Part shown: positions 1 through 8,353 of the stretch, one piece after another
Position numbering within the stretch: position 1 is the first letter of the stretch
Layout of the letters: the number at the start of each line of letters is the position of its first letter
DNA from: a virus
Length of the DNA stretch: 64,000 nucleotides
Reading direction: 5' to 3' (one strand)
Virus record (IMG/VR): IMGVR_UViG_3300006916_000042
Coordinates: 1-64,000 of that record
Notes under the pieces: generated by a model
The model's database searches: none
Seen by the model: the letters and a program-made list of their open reading frames with translations, nothing else
What the model was told of the DNA's origin: nothing
Position numbers and translations under genes: made by a program

Positions 1-1854
1 ATTAACACAGACCCAAAGAAATGGGTTGAATATCAGAAAGAGATAGTCAAAAAAACCAAGGTTAGTTCTTTGGTGGTAAACGACTATTTCCAGATATTGG
101 AAGATGTTCGAATCAACAATTTCATCAAGAGAATGTATCCCGGTACGAAGAAGGATTTCAATATCGGTGGTGCTGAATTGATGAGTTTGGAATTCTTTTC
201 TGCCCGTGTTGGATTTTCATACAACACCAAGAAGAAGCTGTTGATTGAACTGATCTTGTTCAAGGATAAGATTGGTGAGAAAAACATCCGTCTTGAGTTT
301 TCAGACGAAGAACTAGATATCGTTAATCGTGTTTGGAAAATGAGGACCATGGAAGATGTGAGGGATCGTGCTATTGAAATGATCCTTCGTGAGAAGAAGT
401 TGACCAAGAAACGGAAGAAACAAAATCCTCTTCCATCATTACCATCTGAAAAATTTGATGGTGAGAGCACTGAGCCTGAGAGCACTGAGCCTGATTTTCC
501 ATCTGATGGTGCAGGTCCAAGTGACACTGAAGAAGATGATGAAGAGCCTGAGAGCACTGAGCCTGATAGCACTGAGCCTGATCTTCCATCTATGTCAGAA
601 CCATCTGATGGTGCAGGTCCAAGTGACACTGAAGAAGATGAAGAAGATGATGAAGATGTTGAACTGGACCGACCAGAAGAGATGTCCATCTTTAATGATC
701 AGTTGGAATCAACAATCAATCAATCATCGACACAGAATAGAAAATTTTATAGGGTTCCATCCATCAAATCTGATTGGGAAAAATGTATTGTTGATGATGG
801 TTTCATGGAGCATGTTAATGGTTGCCCGGAATTGTCAAACTCTAAAAGTGCTGTTTTCGAGAAATGGAAGAAAACAGAGACCCATATTGTAAACTACATG
901 GTCAAGGAATTTACAGCCAAACAAGCTGCCCGGTCGTGGGTCAATTCCAAAATCTCCCAGAAGGGGACTCTGAACACCAAAAAGTTGCACAACTACAAGC
1001 ACAGTGATAAGATTTTCAATACCAAGAGGGTTTTCAAGAAGGGTAAAAATCACGGGTTTGTGATGATCCTAGACTGGTCTTCATCCATGAGTAGTATCCT
1101 GAAATCGGTTCTTGAGAAATCAATATCTCTTGCAATGTTCTGCCGTCAACTCAGGATACCGTTTGAGATTTACACCTTCAATAGTAAAAGAGGTGGTTAC
1201 CCGTTTTCCGAAAAAGAAGCTGATGATATGTTCAATATTGATCAAGGTGCCAAATTCCAGTTGTGGAAAATATTGTCGAGTGATATGAAAATTGAGGATT
1301 TCAACAAAGCCTGTGAGGTTGTTTACACCATGGGTGCAAACAGTGCATATAGACACACAAAGTTGTCTTCTACTCCATTGTTGGGTTCTACGTTAATCTC
1401 CCAGAATATTATGCAACGGTTTCAGAATAGGAACAGCACTGAGGTGAATAACCTGATATTCATAACCGATGGTTGTGCAACAGACAGTTTGAGGAATTCA
1501 GAGGGTGCCGTGTTGAAGAATTTTGTTACATATGATCCAGAGACCAATTATATGTTGAATAACAAATCGATCAGAACTGAAAATGATCTGATTTTGCTTC
1601 ATCTGAAAGAGAGACTGAAAAATGTCAATCTTATTCATATCGATTTGGTGAAAGACCTGAACTATCTGCCTATTGAAAAAAAAGCTCTTGCAACTGAGGA
1701 TTTCATAGTTCTCGACTCCGTGGGATATGACATTGAGTTTGTGGTCTCTCCACGTATCCACATCACATCACATAGTGATAAGATTTTTGATAAGCTGAAG
1801 AAGGAACGGATTTTCATCCGACAATATGTTGATTATATCTCCGATTTGATTTGA
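1..1854 (+). CDS. VWA-domain protein, CobT-like (5' partial)
   Basis: The frame is open from the first base of the window, so the gene begins upstream; the TTG at 70 is only an internal codon. About 617 codons are visible. A VWA domain in the C-terminal half carries the MIDAS motif DWSSSMS near codon 358, and FITDG about 120 residues later. Between the N-terminal part and the VWA domain lies an acidic Ser/Glu/Pro repeat region (codons about 155-225), like the acidic linker of cobaltochelatase CobT. The gene is followed 21 bases later by a MoxR/CobS-like AAA+ ATPase; AAA+/VWA pairs act as metal-dependent chaperone or remodelling machines. CobS/CobT-like genes are known in T4-like phages. A role in cobalamin synthesis is not shown; remodelling of a phage or host protein is equally possible. 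Confidence 0.75.
   Translation: MNTDPKKWVEYQKEIVKKTKVSSLVVNDYFQILEDVRINNFIKRMYPGTKKDFNIGGAELMSLEFFSARVGFSYNTKKKLLIELILFKDKIGEKNIRLEFSDEELDIVNRVWKMRTMEDVRDRAIEMILREKKLTKKRKKQNPLPSLPSEKFDGESTEPESTEPDFPSDGAGPSDTEEDDEEPESTEPDSTEPDLPSMSEPSDGAGPSDTEEDEEDDEDVELDRPEEMSIFNDQLESTINQSSTQNRKFYRVPSIKSDWEKCIVDDGFMEHVNGCPELSNSKSAVFEKWKKTETHIVNYMVKEFTAKQAARSWVNSKISQKGTLNTKKLHNYKHSDKIFNTKRVFKKGKNHGFVMILDWSSSMSSILKSVLEKSISLAMFCRQLRIPFEIYTFNSKRGGYPFSEKEADDMFNIDQGAKFQLWKILSSDMKIEDFNKACEVVYTMGANSAYRHTKLSSTPLLGSTLISQNIMQRFQNRNSTEVNNLIFITDGCATDSLRNSEGAVLKNFVTYDPETNYMLNNKSIRTENDLILLHLKERLKNVNLIHIDLVKDLNYLPIEKKALATEDFIVLDSVGYDIEFVVSPRIHITSHSDKIFDKLKKERIFIRQYVDYISDLI
469..640 (+). repeat. Acidic-linker coding repeat
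   Basis: The 14-base unit AGCACTGAGCCTGA recurs several times. A block of about 40 bases beginning CCATCTGATGGTGCAGG occurs twice, near 500 and 600. Both lie in frame inside the VWA gene and encode Ser-Thr-Glu-Pro and Gly-Pro-Ser-Asp-Thr-Glu-Glu segments, so the acidic linker has grown by slippage or duplication. Confidence 0.8.
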
Positions 1855-1875
1855 CAAACATAAGGACAATGTGCT

Positions 1876-2937
1876 ATGACACAAACCATGAGAAAAGAAA
1901 ACACAGTTGAAAAAATGAGTGCCATGATCGTAGATAAACCAGTCGTTACTATTGGTGAATTCGAAAAGGGGTCATTGATCCCAGTCAAGGTGAATGAATA
2001 TGTGCCGTTTGGTCACTTTCGTGATATTCGGACAATTCTGGAAAGTGGACAGTTCTCACCAATTTTCATATCAGGTGATTCCGGTAATGGGAAAACCATG
2101 ATGTGTGAACAGGTTTGTGCACAACTGAATCGTGAGTGTATCGTCACATCATTCGATGAGGAAACCGGTGAAGAAGATTTGATCGGTGGGTTCCGGTTGA
2201 TTGACGGTAGCACGGTGTGGGAAGATGGTGCTGCTGTTGTAGCCATGAAACGGGGTGCCGTACTGGTCCTTGATGAGGTTGACATGGGTATGATGAAAAT
2301 CATGTGCCTGCAACAGATGCTGGATGGTCGTCCTATCTACATCAAGAAAATCGGTCAGGTTGTCCAACCTGCTGATGGGTTCATGGTGATTGCCACTGCT
2401 AATACAAAGGGTCGTGGTTCCACTGATAACCGGTATGTTGGGAACAACTATATGAATGAAGCTTTCCTTGAACGGTTTGCTTTCTCATTCGAACAGGACT
2501 ATCCTAAACGGGTTATTGAACACCAGATCGTCATGAACATGATGGAGAAGTTGAAGTTTGTTGATGAGGAATTTGCCACAAACCTCACCATGTGGTCTGA
2601 GAAAACCAGAAACGATTTTAATGATGGTATCGTTAGTGACCTGATATCGACTCGTAGGTTGGTGCATATTGTCAAAGCATTCACTATTTTCCGTAACAGA
2701 CGGAAAGCCATAACAATTGGTATCAACCGGTTTGATGAGATTACTAAAAACTCATTCATTGAACTGTACTCCAAAATGGATGAACGGATTGATATGAATT
2801 ACAATAAACCATCTCCAGATGCTAAACCGGGTGTGGTGGAATATGTTAACACGGTTCAGGAAATCGAGCCTGAGACAACAGAAAGTAATTTCATATTGGG
2901 TGATCCACAAGATTTCAAATTTGTTGAATGGAATTAA
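1876..2937 (+). CDS. MoxR/CobS-like AAA+ ATPase
   Basis: 353 residues with Walker A GDSGNGKT at about 67-74 and Walker B VLVLDEVD at about 129-136. The segment EEDLIGGF after Walker A and the sensor-like ATANTKGRG region fit the MoxR/CobS clade of AAA+ proteins, which form hexameric rings and work with a VWA partner. That partner is encoded just upstream, so the two probably form one complex using ATP to remodel an unknown target. The start follows the motif AAGGACAATGTGCT. CobS-like proteins of T4-like phages have been annotated as cobalt chelatase subunits, but no chelatase large subunit is seen here. Confidence 0.8.
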   Translation: MTQTMRKENTVEKMSAMIVDKPVVTIGEFEKGSLIPVKVNEYVPFGHFRDIRTILESGQFSPIFISGDSGNGKTMMCEQVCAQLNRECIVTSFDEETGEEDLIGGFRLIDGSTVWEDGAAVVAMKRGAVLVLDEVDMGMMKIMCLQQMLDGRPIYIKKIGQVVQPADGFMVIATANTKGRGSTDNRYVGNNYMNEAFLERFAFSFEQDYPKRVIEHQIVMNMMEKLKFVDEEFATNLTMWSEKTRNDFNDGIVSDLISTRRLVHIVKAFTIFRNRRKAITIGINRFDEITKNSFIELYSKMDERIDMNYNKPSPDAKPGVVEYVNTVQEIEPETTESNFILGDPQDFKFVEWN

Positions 2938-2963
2938 TCACCCTCTTCCTGTGATGTGCCCAT

Positions 2964-3010
2964 AAATAGATGAGACAAGCCATGTTGGTCTGTCTCATTT
3001 ATTTTATTAA
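2964..3010 (+). terminator. Intrinsic terminator after the AAA+ gene
   Basis: A 14-base left arm AAATAGATGAGACA (2964-2977) pairs with TGTCTCATTTATTT (2991-3004) with a single G-U pair, followed by a T-rich run. It lies between the AAA+ gene and the next CDS, and an in-frame ATG at 2970 falls inside it, which argues for starting the next gene at 3024. Confidence 0.75.
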
Positions 3011-3023
3011 CTGGTGGATCATA

Positions 3024-3971
3024 ATGGAAGACAAAAAGACTCAATCCCTAAAACCAAAGATGCCTCTCAAGGCTGAAATCCCAAGCACCACTACCAACCT
3101 TAACCTACCACCCCTAAAGGCTCCCGGTGGCTCTCCCAAGCCCGTACAACAGCCACAAGGATTCAAGTTAGAAGTTCCAATAGAAGAACTTCGTAAACGT
3201 AAACTCTTTGTGGCCACTCCGATGTATGGTGGGATGTGCCATGGCCCTTACATGAAAGCATGTCTGGACCTACAGGGACTCTGTATGGCTAATGGTATTG
3301 AAATCAGGTTCAGTTTCCTTTTTAACGAGAGTCTGATTACACGTGCACGTAATTATGTGGTGGATGAATTTCTCCGGTCTGGTATGACACACATGATATT
3401 CATCGACTCTGATGTCCACTTCGATCCAAAGAATGTGTTAGAGTTGCTGGCTATGGATCGTGAGATTATAGGTGCTCCATATCCAAAGAAGTCGATCAAC
3501 TGGAATAACGTTGCTGCTGCATTTGCTGCTGCTGAAAAGAATGGTCATGATGCACCAAACCCAGCAATGTTGGAAACACTCGTTGGTGATTACGTGTTCA
3601 ACCCGGTCCCCGGCACTAAGTCGTTTTCCGTTGTTGAACCATTGGAAGTTCTTGAAATTGGAACTGGTTACATGATGATAAAACGTGAGGTGTTCTTGAA
3701 ATTCAAGGATGCATACCCACATTTGAGATACAAGCCAGATCATAAGGGACAGGCAAATTTTGATGGCTCACGATATATCCATGCATATTTCGACACAGTT
3801 ATTGATCCGGTGAGTCATAGGTATCTCAGTGAAGACTATATGTTCTGTCAATACTGGAGAAATATCGGTGGTGCCATCTGGCTATGTCCTTGGATGAAAA
3901 CCCAGCATATTGGAACATATGCATTCACTGGTGATATGAAATCTATTGCAGCAATGACCGGAAGGTTGTAG
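3024..3971 (+). CDS. GT-A-like glycosyltransferase
   Basis: 315 residues from the ATG at 3024, preceded by GGTGG; an earlier ATG at 2970 lies in the terminator hairpin. After a Pro/Lys-rich N-terminal 50 residues, the protein has a GT-A-like core: VATPMYGG, ESLITRARN, and the acidic DSD motif (about 128-130) expected to bind metal and nucleotide sugar, followed by a histidine-containing C-terminal region (TQHIGTYAF). It stands apart from the main glycan locus. Substrate unknown: capsid, tail fibre, DNA or host surface are all possible. Confidence 0.65.
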   Translation: MEDKKTQSLKPKMPLKAEIPSTTTNLNLPPLKAPGGSPKPVQQPQGFKLEVPIEELRKRKLFVATPMYGGMCHGPYMKACLDLQGLCMANGIEIRFSFLFNESLITRARNYVVDEFLRSGMTHMIFIDSDVHFDPKNVLELLAMDREIIGAPYPKKSINWNNVAAAFAAAEKNGHDAPNPAMLETLVGDYVFNPVPGTKSFSVVEPLEVLEIGTGYMMIKREVFLKFKDAYPHLRYKPDHKGQANFDGSRYIHAYFDTVIDPVSHRYLSEDYMFCQYWRNIGGAIWLCPWMKTQHIGTYAFTGDMKSIAAMTGRL

Positions 3972-4000
3972 CAATAAAAAAGAGAGAGAGATGATGAAAA

Positions 4001-4684
4001 ATGATTATTGGTATCATAGGATTTATTGGTTCCGGTAAGGGAACTGTGGGTGATATTCTCGTTGAACAGCACGGTTTTGAAAAGATAGCATTTGCAGATA
4101 CATTGAAAGATGCTACTGCTGCTATCTTTGGCTGGCCACGTGAAATGCTGGAAGGGGATACATCCCAATCCAGAGAGTGGAGAGAAGAGGTTGATGAGTT
4201 CTGGCAAAAAGAGCTTGATCTCCCGATTTATAAAGATCATGTGCCGGATTTCACTCCACGGCTTGCCCTACAACTAATGGGTACTGAAGCCGGTCGAAAC
4301 ATTTTCGGCCAGTCATTATGGACTTCGGCAACATTGTCACGGATGAAGAGAAATCCAAAACAGAAGGATTTCGTAATTACTGATGTACGATTCCCAAATG
4401 AAATAAACTGTATCAAGGAATGGGGTGGCCAGTGTTATAGGGTGAAACGTGGTGATGATCCAGAATGGTACAGAACTGCTGAAATCCAGAACACATCTAC
4501 ACTGAATAATGTTAACGTTAAAGTTGGCAAGACCATGGAAAATCTCTATCCGGATATCCATATATCTGAATGGGCATGGATTGGTCATGAATACACAGGG
4601 ACCATCTATAATGATGGTACTGTTGATGATCTGAAACATGTTGTAGACGGTGTGATTCGTAATTATTGTGAGACAAGTGAATGA
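4001..4684 (+). CDS. 1: Deoxynucleoside monophosphate kinase (T4 gp1-like)
   Basis: 227 residues with an N-terminal P-loop GFIGSGKGT (about 7-15) and the family-typical segment FADTLKDA, then an internal ALQLMGTEAGR stretch seen in phage dNMP kinases. The enzyme phosphorylates dNMPs to dNDPs to feed phage DNA synthesis. A purine-rich AAGAGAGAGAG lies upstream of the ATG. The stop overlaps the start of the sliding-clamp gene by 4 bases, placing it at the head of the replication run. Confidence 0.85.
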   Translation: MIIGIIGFIGSGKGTVGDILVEQHGFEKIAFADTLKDATAAIFGWPREMLEGDTSQSREWREEVDEFWQKELDLPIYKDHVPDFTPRLALQLMGTEAGRNIFGQSLWTSATLSRMKRNPKQKDFVITDVRFPNEINCIKEWGGQCYRVKRGDDPEWYRTAEIQNTSTLNNVNVKVGKTMENLYPDIHISEWAWIGHEYTGTIYNDGTVDDLKHVVDGVIRNYCETSE

Positions 4685-5355
4685 TATTATCTAAACGAAC
4701 AATATCCCTACTGAAAAATTTCCAATCAATTCAACCAAGCATCCTGCTGATGCCGGGTAACTATATAACCACCCAGTCCGTACAGGGTGACACTGGTGAT
4801 ATAATTGCTTGGGCAGAAGTTGAGGAAAACTTCCCTATAGAGTTTGGGATACATGATCTATCATCGTTCATTTCCACCATCTCATTGTTTGAAGGTGATC
4901 CGGAATTGACGTTTGAAGATAACTATGTGGAAATCTCTAAAGGAAGAATGAAGTTCAAATTCCACCGTACACCATCCAGCCTGATAAGTTCACCTAAAGA
5001 TAAACGGGTGAGACTGGAAGGTGAATATTCGTTCTCCATAACGAATGAGGACCTGAAACAGGCTGTTAGAATTTCGTCAACAAATAGCTTGCCGTTTCTG
5101 AAAATATTGGGGAAGGGTGGTAAGGTCTATATGGAATCAACATCAGAGTTTACCGATAATTCACTGTCCAGTGAATATGGTGAATATACTGGAGATGGTG
5201 ATTTTACAACAGCATTGAGGTGGGAGAACGTTAGAATACTTCCTATGTCTTATGAGGTGGATATCATCCCATCAAAGTTTGTCAGGTTTCAGACACCAGA
5301 CCAAAAATTGAACTACGTGATTTCTGTTGATGATATTGGAGATGATTATGAGTAA
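4681..5355 (+). CDS. 45: Sliding clamp (T4 gp45-like)
   Basis: 224 residues, the usual size of T4-type clamps. The segments NYITTQSVQGD, FGIHDLSSFIS and FLKILGKGGKV fit gp45 family layout. The clamp is a trimeric ring that tethers the polymerase and, in T4, also activates late transcription. It overlaps the dNMP kinase by ATGA and the clamp-loader gene by 8 bases, and lies in the T4 order 45-44-62-regA. Clamp-dependent late transcription would fit the CTAAATA-type late promoters proposed in this window. Confidence 0.85.
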   Translation: MILSKRTISLLKNFQSIQPSILLMPGNYITTQSVQGDTGDIIAWAEVEENFPIEFGIHDLSSFISTISLFEGDPELTFEDNYVEISKGRMKFKFHRTPSSLISSPKDKRVRLEGEYSFSITNEDLKQAVRISSTNSLPFLKILGKGGKVYMESTSEFTDNSLSSEYGEYTGDGDFTTALRWENVRILPMSYEVDIIPSKFVRFQTPDQKLNYVISVDDIGDDYE

Positions 5356-6289
5356 ATATATCTGGTCTGAAGAGAACCGGCCAACCACCATAGAGGATTG
5401 TATCCTACCGGCAAGATTGAAAAAGTCGTTTGAAGAACACGTAGCATCCGGTAATATCCCAAACATGATCCTGACCGGCTCACCCGGTATTGGTAAGACA
5501 ACAGTTGCACAAGCTATGTGCAAGGAATTGAATTTGCCGTTCCTGAAGCTGAATTCGTCAAAGGATCGGGGTATTGATATGACTCGTACCAAGATTCCCC
5601 AGTATGCATCCACTGTTCCATTACAGGGTGGTTACAAGGTCATCATCATGGATGAGGCTGATGGTATAACACCAGAGGCACAAGATTCACTCAGGGGTGT
5701 GATGGAAGAGTTTCCAAATAACTGCCGATTCATTTTCACATGTAATAACCCAAAGAGAATTATTGAGGCTCTTCATTCCAGATGCACACTGGTTGATTTT
5801 CGTCTCCAGAACGATGAGAAGCCAGAGATGGCCAAGCAGTTTTTCAAGCTGTGTGGGGGGCTGTTGGGTAAAAATGAGATAACGTATGATAAACAGGTTC
5901 TGGCTAGGGTCATAAAGAAATACTTCCCAGACTTCAGAAGGACCCTTAATGAGCTTCAGGCCATCACCAAAGGGGGTTCTTTGGATGTAGAGGCATACAA
6001 GCACCTTAAAGAAGTAAGGGACTTCACCGGGCTTGTAGAAGCCATGAAGAACAAGGATTTTCAGAGTATCAGAAGTTGGGCTGTTGACAATTCAGACATA
6101 GAAACCAAAGTTGTGTATCGAAAGATTTACGATGAATTGTCAAAGAACATGCCAGAGGATTCGATCCCCACTGCTGTTATCATCCTAGCCCGGTATCAGT
6201 ATCAGGATGCCTTTGTGGCTGATTCAGAAATGAACCTTGTAGCCTGCTTAACTGAGTTGATGATGGATTGTTCAATTGGGAAAAGTTAA
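5348..6289 (+). CDS. 44: Clamp loader large subunit (T4 gp44-like)
   Basis: 313 residues from ATG 5348, which follows GGAG at 5338-5341 and overlaps the end of the clamp gene. Walker A GSPGIGKT is at about 44-51, Walker B IIMDEAD near 100, and the arginine-finger motif HSRC near 144, as in replication factor C-type AAA+ clamp loaders. With gp62 it loads the gp45 clamp at primer ends. Confidence 0.9.
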   Translation: MSKYIWSEENRPTTIEDCILPARLKKSFEEHVASGNIPNMILTGSPGIGKTTVAQAMCKELNLPFLKLNSSKDRGIDMTRTKIPQYASTVPLQGGYKVIIMDEADGITPEAQDSLRGVMEEFPNNCRFIFTCNNPKRIIEALHSRCTLVDFRLQNDEKPEMAKQFFKLCGGLLGKNEITYDKQVLARVIKKYFPDFRRTLNELQAITKGGSLDVEAYKHLKEVRDFTGLVEAMKNKDFQSIRSWAVDNSDIETKVVYRKIYDELSKNMPEDSIPTAVIILARYQYQDAFVADSEMNLVACLTELMMDCSIGKS

Positions 6290-6818
6290 GAAGGAATATT
6301 TCAAGGCCCAGCAGTATGCAACCTACAAAGATGATGATTCACGTGTGAATTTCCTGAAGTTTGCCCATAAGCATTCTGACTTCAGGAAATATCTTGCTGA
6401 TGTTTTTAATCTTCATGGGAAGAATATAAGAATTATAGATGGTGTGGAGTTTGATGTGGATATGTATGTCGTGGACCCGGTTAATAATAGTCTGTATGGG
6501 TTGATTGAACTTGAGATGAAACGGCACTGGAAGAAGAGGTGGACGGAACATGAGTCATATATTCACCACCTTCCACGTAAGCTGAAATATCTCAGGGATG
6601 ATACTCCATATTTGCAGGTTGTGTCTAACTTGACATATGACAAAGTGTTTACATATACGGGTGATGTAGTTAGAAAATACTGTGATGAGGATATAGGGCC
6701 TATTGAGAAGAGGAACAGGGATGGTGTTTATGACAGCTACTATGAAATCCCATTGAAAGAGCTTAAGATTTTTGGCAACTGGGATGATTTGGATATCATG
6801 TATTTTAGGAGTCTGTGA
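6276..6818 (+). CDS. Uncharacterised protein with PD-(D/E)XK-like motif between gp44 and gp62
   Basis: 180 residues starting at TTG 6276, overlapping gp44 by 14 bases; no nearer ATG exists. It contains Asp60-Val-Asp62 followed 18 residues later by Glu80-Met-Lys82 in a beta-like context (DVDMYVV...GLIELEMK), which resembles the D...ExK core of PD-(D/E)XK nucleases. T4 has no gene between 44 and 62 of this type, so this is an insertion in an otherwise conserved run. It could be a nuclease acting on replication intermediates; no database evidence is available here. Confidence 0.6.
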   Translation: MGKVKKEYFKAQQYATYKDDDSRVNFLKFAHKHSDFRKYLADVFNLHGKNIRIIDGVEFDVDMYVVDPVNNSLYGLIELEMKRHWKKRWTEHESYIHHLPRKLKYLRDDTPYLQVVSNLTYDKVFTYTGDVVRKYCDEDIGPIEKRNRDGVYDSYYEIPLKELKIFGNWDDLDIMYFRSL

Positions 6819-7210
6819 TGGACCTGTTCAAGGACATAATTTATAGCATAACCACAAGTGGTGAAAACCTTCTCACATCAGAGAATGAGAAGGAATATAA
6901 ATCCTATGTAGTGAACATGGCTATGTCTATGCAACCAGACTGCCTTCTCTTCGGTAATGAGATGAATATCAACCATCACATTGATAATAAACTACAATAT
7001 GATTATCTTCTAAATACTATTCGTAAATACAAGAGACCACACTTTTGGGCTAAACGTAAAAAGAATGACACCAAGGATAATATTGATGTCATCATTGAAT
7101 ACTATGAGTGTGGTAAAGATCAAGCTAAAGACATACTCAACCTATTAACAGATGACCAGCTTGAAGATATAATAAGAACAATACAAAAAGGTGGATTGAA
7201 TAATGGATAA
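6818..7210 (+). CDS. 62: Clamp loader small subunit (T4 gp62-like)
   Basis: 130 residues from ATG 6818, which overlaps the previous TGA (TGATG) and follows AGGAG. The pattern YVVNMAMSMQPDCLLFGNEMN then YDYLLNTIRKYKR...FWAK matches the layout of T4 gp62 (ALSQFPECMPAVYAMN ... FNYLMAAVPRGKR). It is shorter than T4 gp62 (187 aa). Position directly before regA supports the call. It binds gp44 to form the clamp loader. Confidence 0.75.
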   Translation: MDLFKDIIYSITTSGENLLTSENEKEYKSYVVNMAMSMQPDCLLFGNEMNINHHIDNKLQYDYLLNTIRKYKRPHFWAKRKKNDTKDNIDVIIEYYECGKDQAKDILNLLTDDQLEDIIRTIQKGGLNNG

Positions 7211-7697
7211 TAACAATGATCTGGTGAACACTTTCATTGAAGTAAGACTACCGAAACCAGATGATTTTTTGAAGGTTAGAGAGACTCTTACACGTATCGG
7301 TATCTCATCACATGATGAAAAAACCCTATGGCAATCTTGTCACATCCTGAGTAAATATCAAAGAACGAAATATTACATAGTTCACTTCAAGGAACTTTTC
7401 ATGTTGGATGGGAAACCAACCAATTTCTCTGAAGATGATGTGGCTAGAAGGAACACCATTGCCAACATCTTGGCAGAGTGGGGTCTTGTCGAACTTGTTG
7501 ATCCGGATAAGTCGAAAGAACCGGTTGTAACCTTGAAGGACCTGAAAATTATCCCACATAGGGATAAAGCCACTTGGAGTCTCGTTCCAAAGTACAATAT
7601 AGGAAATGGTAATGACCATGGCAAAAAAGTTTCAAGTGCAGAAGATTTCCGTACCTTCACAGACCAAATCCAAGAAGATAAAGACGGGAATAGGTAG
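7203..7697 (+). CDS. regA: RegA translational repressor
   Basis: 164 residues. The region PDDFLKVRETLTRIGI, LWQSCHIL, YYIVHFKELF and LVPKYNIGN closely follows T4 RegA. RegA binds the start regions of many early mRNAs, including those of the clamp and clamp loader, and represses translation. T4 RegA has 122 residues and ends at the equivalent of KYTIGN; here about 28 further residues follow, and their coding sequence overlaps the next small gene in another frame. It starts 8 bases before the end of gp62. Confidence 0.9.
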   Translation: MDNNNDLVNTFIEVRLPKPDDFLKVRETLTRIGISSHDEKTLWQSCHILSKYQRTKYYIVHFKELFMLDGKPTNFSEDDVARRNTIANILAEWGLVELVDPDKSKEPVVTLKDLKIIPHRDKATWSLVPKYNIGNGNDHGKKVSSAEDFRTFTDQIQEDKDGNR

Positions 7698-7797
7698 TGA
7701 GCTTTCACCGGAAACGGTAGAGGCACTGAAAGAAGTTGATAGGATGATTGAAAACGGGTGGAAGCTTCTTCATCCCGGCCAAATTTTATTGAAATAA
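7618..7797 (+). CDS. Small basic protein overlapping regA 3' end
   Basis: 59 residues from ATG 7618, preceded by AGGAA near 7600; it overlaps the last 80 bases of regA in the +1 frame. The N-terminal half is Lys/Ser-rich, the C-terminal half (PETVEALKEVDRMIENGW) looks helical. Function unknown. Confidence 0.55.
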   Translation: MAKKFQVQKISVPSQTKSKKIKTGIGSELSPETVEALKEVDRMIENGWKLLHPGQILLK

Positions 7798-7810
7798 CAT
7801 TGAGGATATT

Positions 7811-8353
7811 ATGGAAAAAAATGCAAATCTCCCCAAATTGGGAATATATAAGCTTGACCAGTCTTTTGAAGGACCTAAAAAGTCTACACTGGGGGCTGCA
7901 TGTTTCGACGTGGCATTCCAGACAACAGATGGTGTAATACAGTATTACGATAAGCATAACTCACCCATGGAACGGGAACTTAGGGGTAATACCTTGAGGT
8001 TCATGCCCGGTGATCGAATTCTAGTGCCCACTGGTCTGATTTTTGATATCCCAGAAGGTTACCATCTCAAAGTACATGTCAGGTCCTCTACGGGGATCAA
8101 GAAGGGGTTGTGTCTAGCACACAGCACGGGGATTATTGACTGGGACTATACCGGCCAACTCTACATGCCACTGATGATGAATAGCTCAGATGATGTATCT
8201 GGTGTTGACATTGAACGTGGTGAACGGTTGTGTCAGATAGAACTGGTCAAGAGTGAAGATTATAAACTCAAACATTTGAAAGAACCACCGGGTCAGAAGA
8301 CTGATCGTGTGTTGGGTGATGCTGGTGGATTAGGATCAACAGGAGATAAATGA
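7811..8353 (+). CDS. dut: dUTP diphosphatase
   Basis: 180 residues with the five motifs of trimeric dUTPases: GAACFDV (motif 1), VRSSTGIKKGL (motif 2), GIIDWDYTGQL (motif 3), ERLCQIELV (motif 4) and the C-terminal RVLGDAGGLGSTG (motif 5). It hydrolyses dUTP to dUMP, preventing uracil incorporation and feeding dTMP synthesis. Motif 1 has Cys-Phe in place of the usual Gly/Ala-Ala-Gly. The stop overlaps the next start (ATGA). Confidence 0.9.
   Translation: MEKNANLPKLGIYKLDQSFEGPKKSTLGAACFDVAFQTTDGVIQYYDKHNSPMERELRGNTLRFMPGDRILVPTGLIFDIPEGYHLKVHVRSSTGIKKGLCLAHSTGIIDWDYTGQLYMPLMMNSSDDVSGVDIERGERLCQIELVKSEDYKLKHLKEPPGQKTDRVLGDAGGLGSTGDK

Noticed and set aside
84-689. Long minus-strand Ser-rich frame
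   Set aside because: It is the antisense of the acidic repeat region of the VWA gene; repeats remove stops in other frames.
2970-3023. Earlier start of the 3024 glycosyltransferase
   Set aside because: It lies inside a terminator hairpin and lacks a ribosome site.
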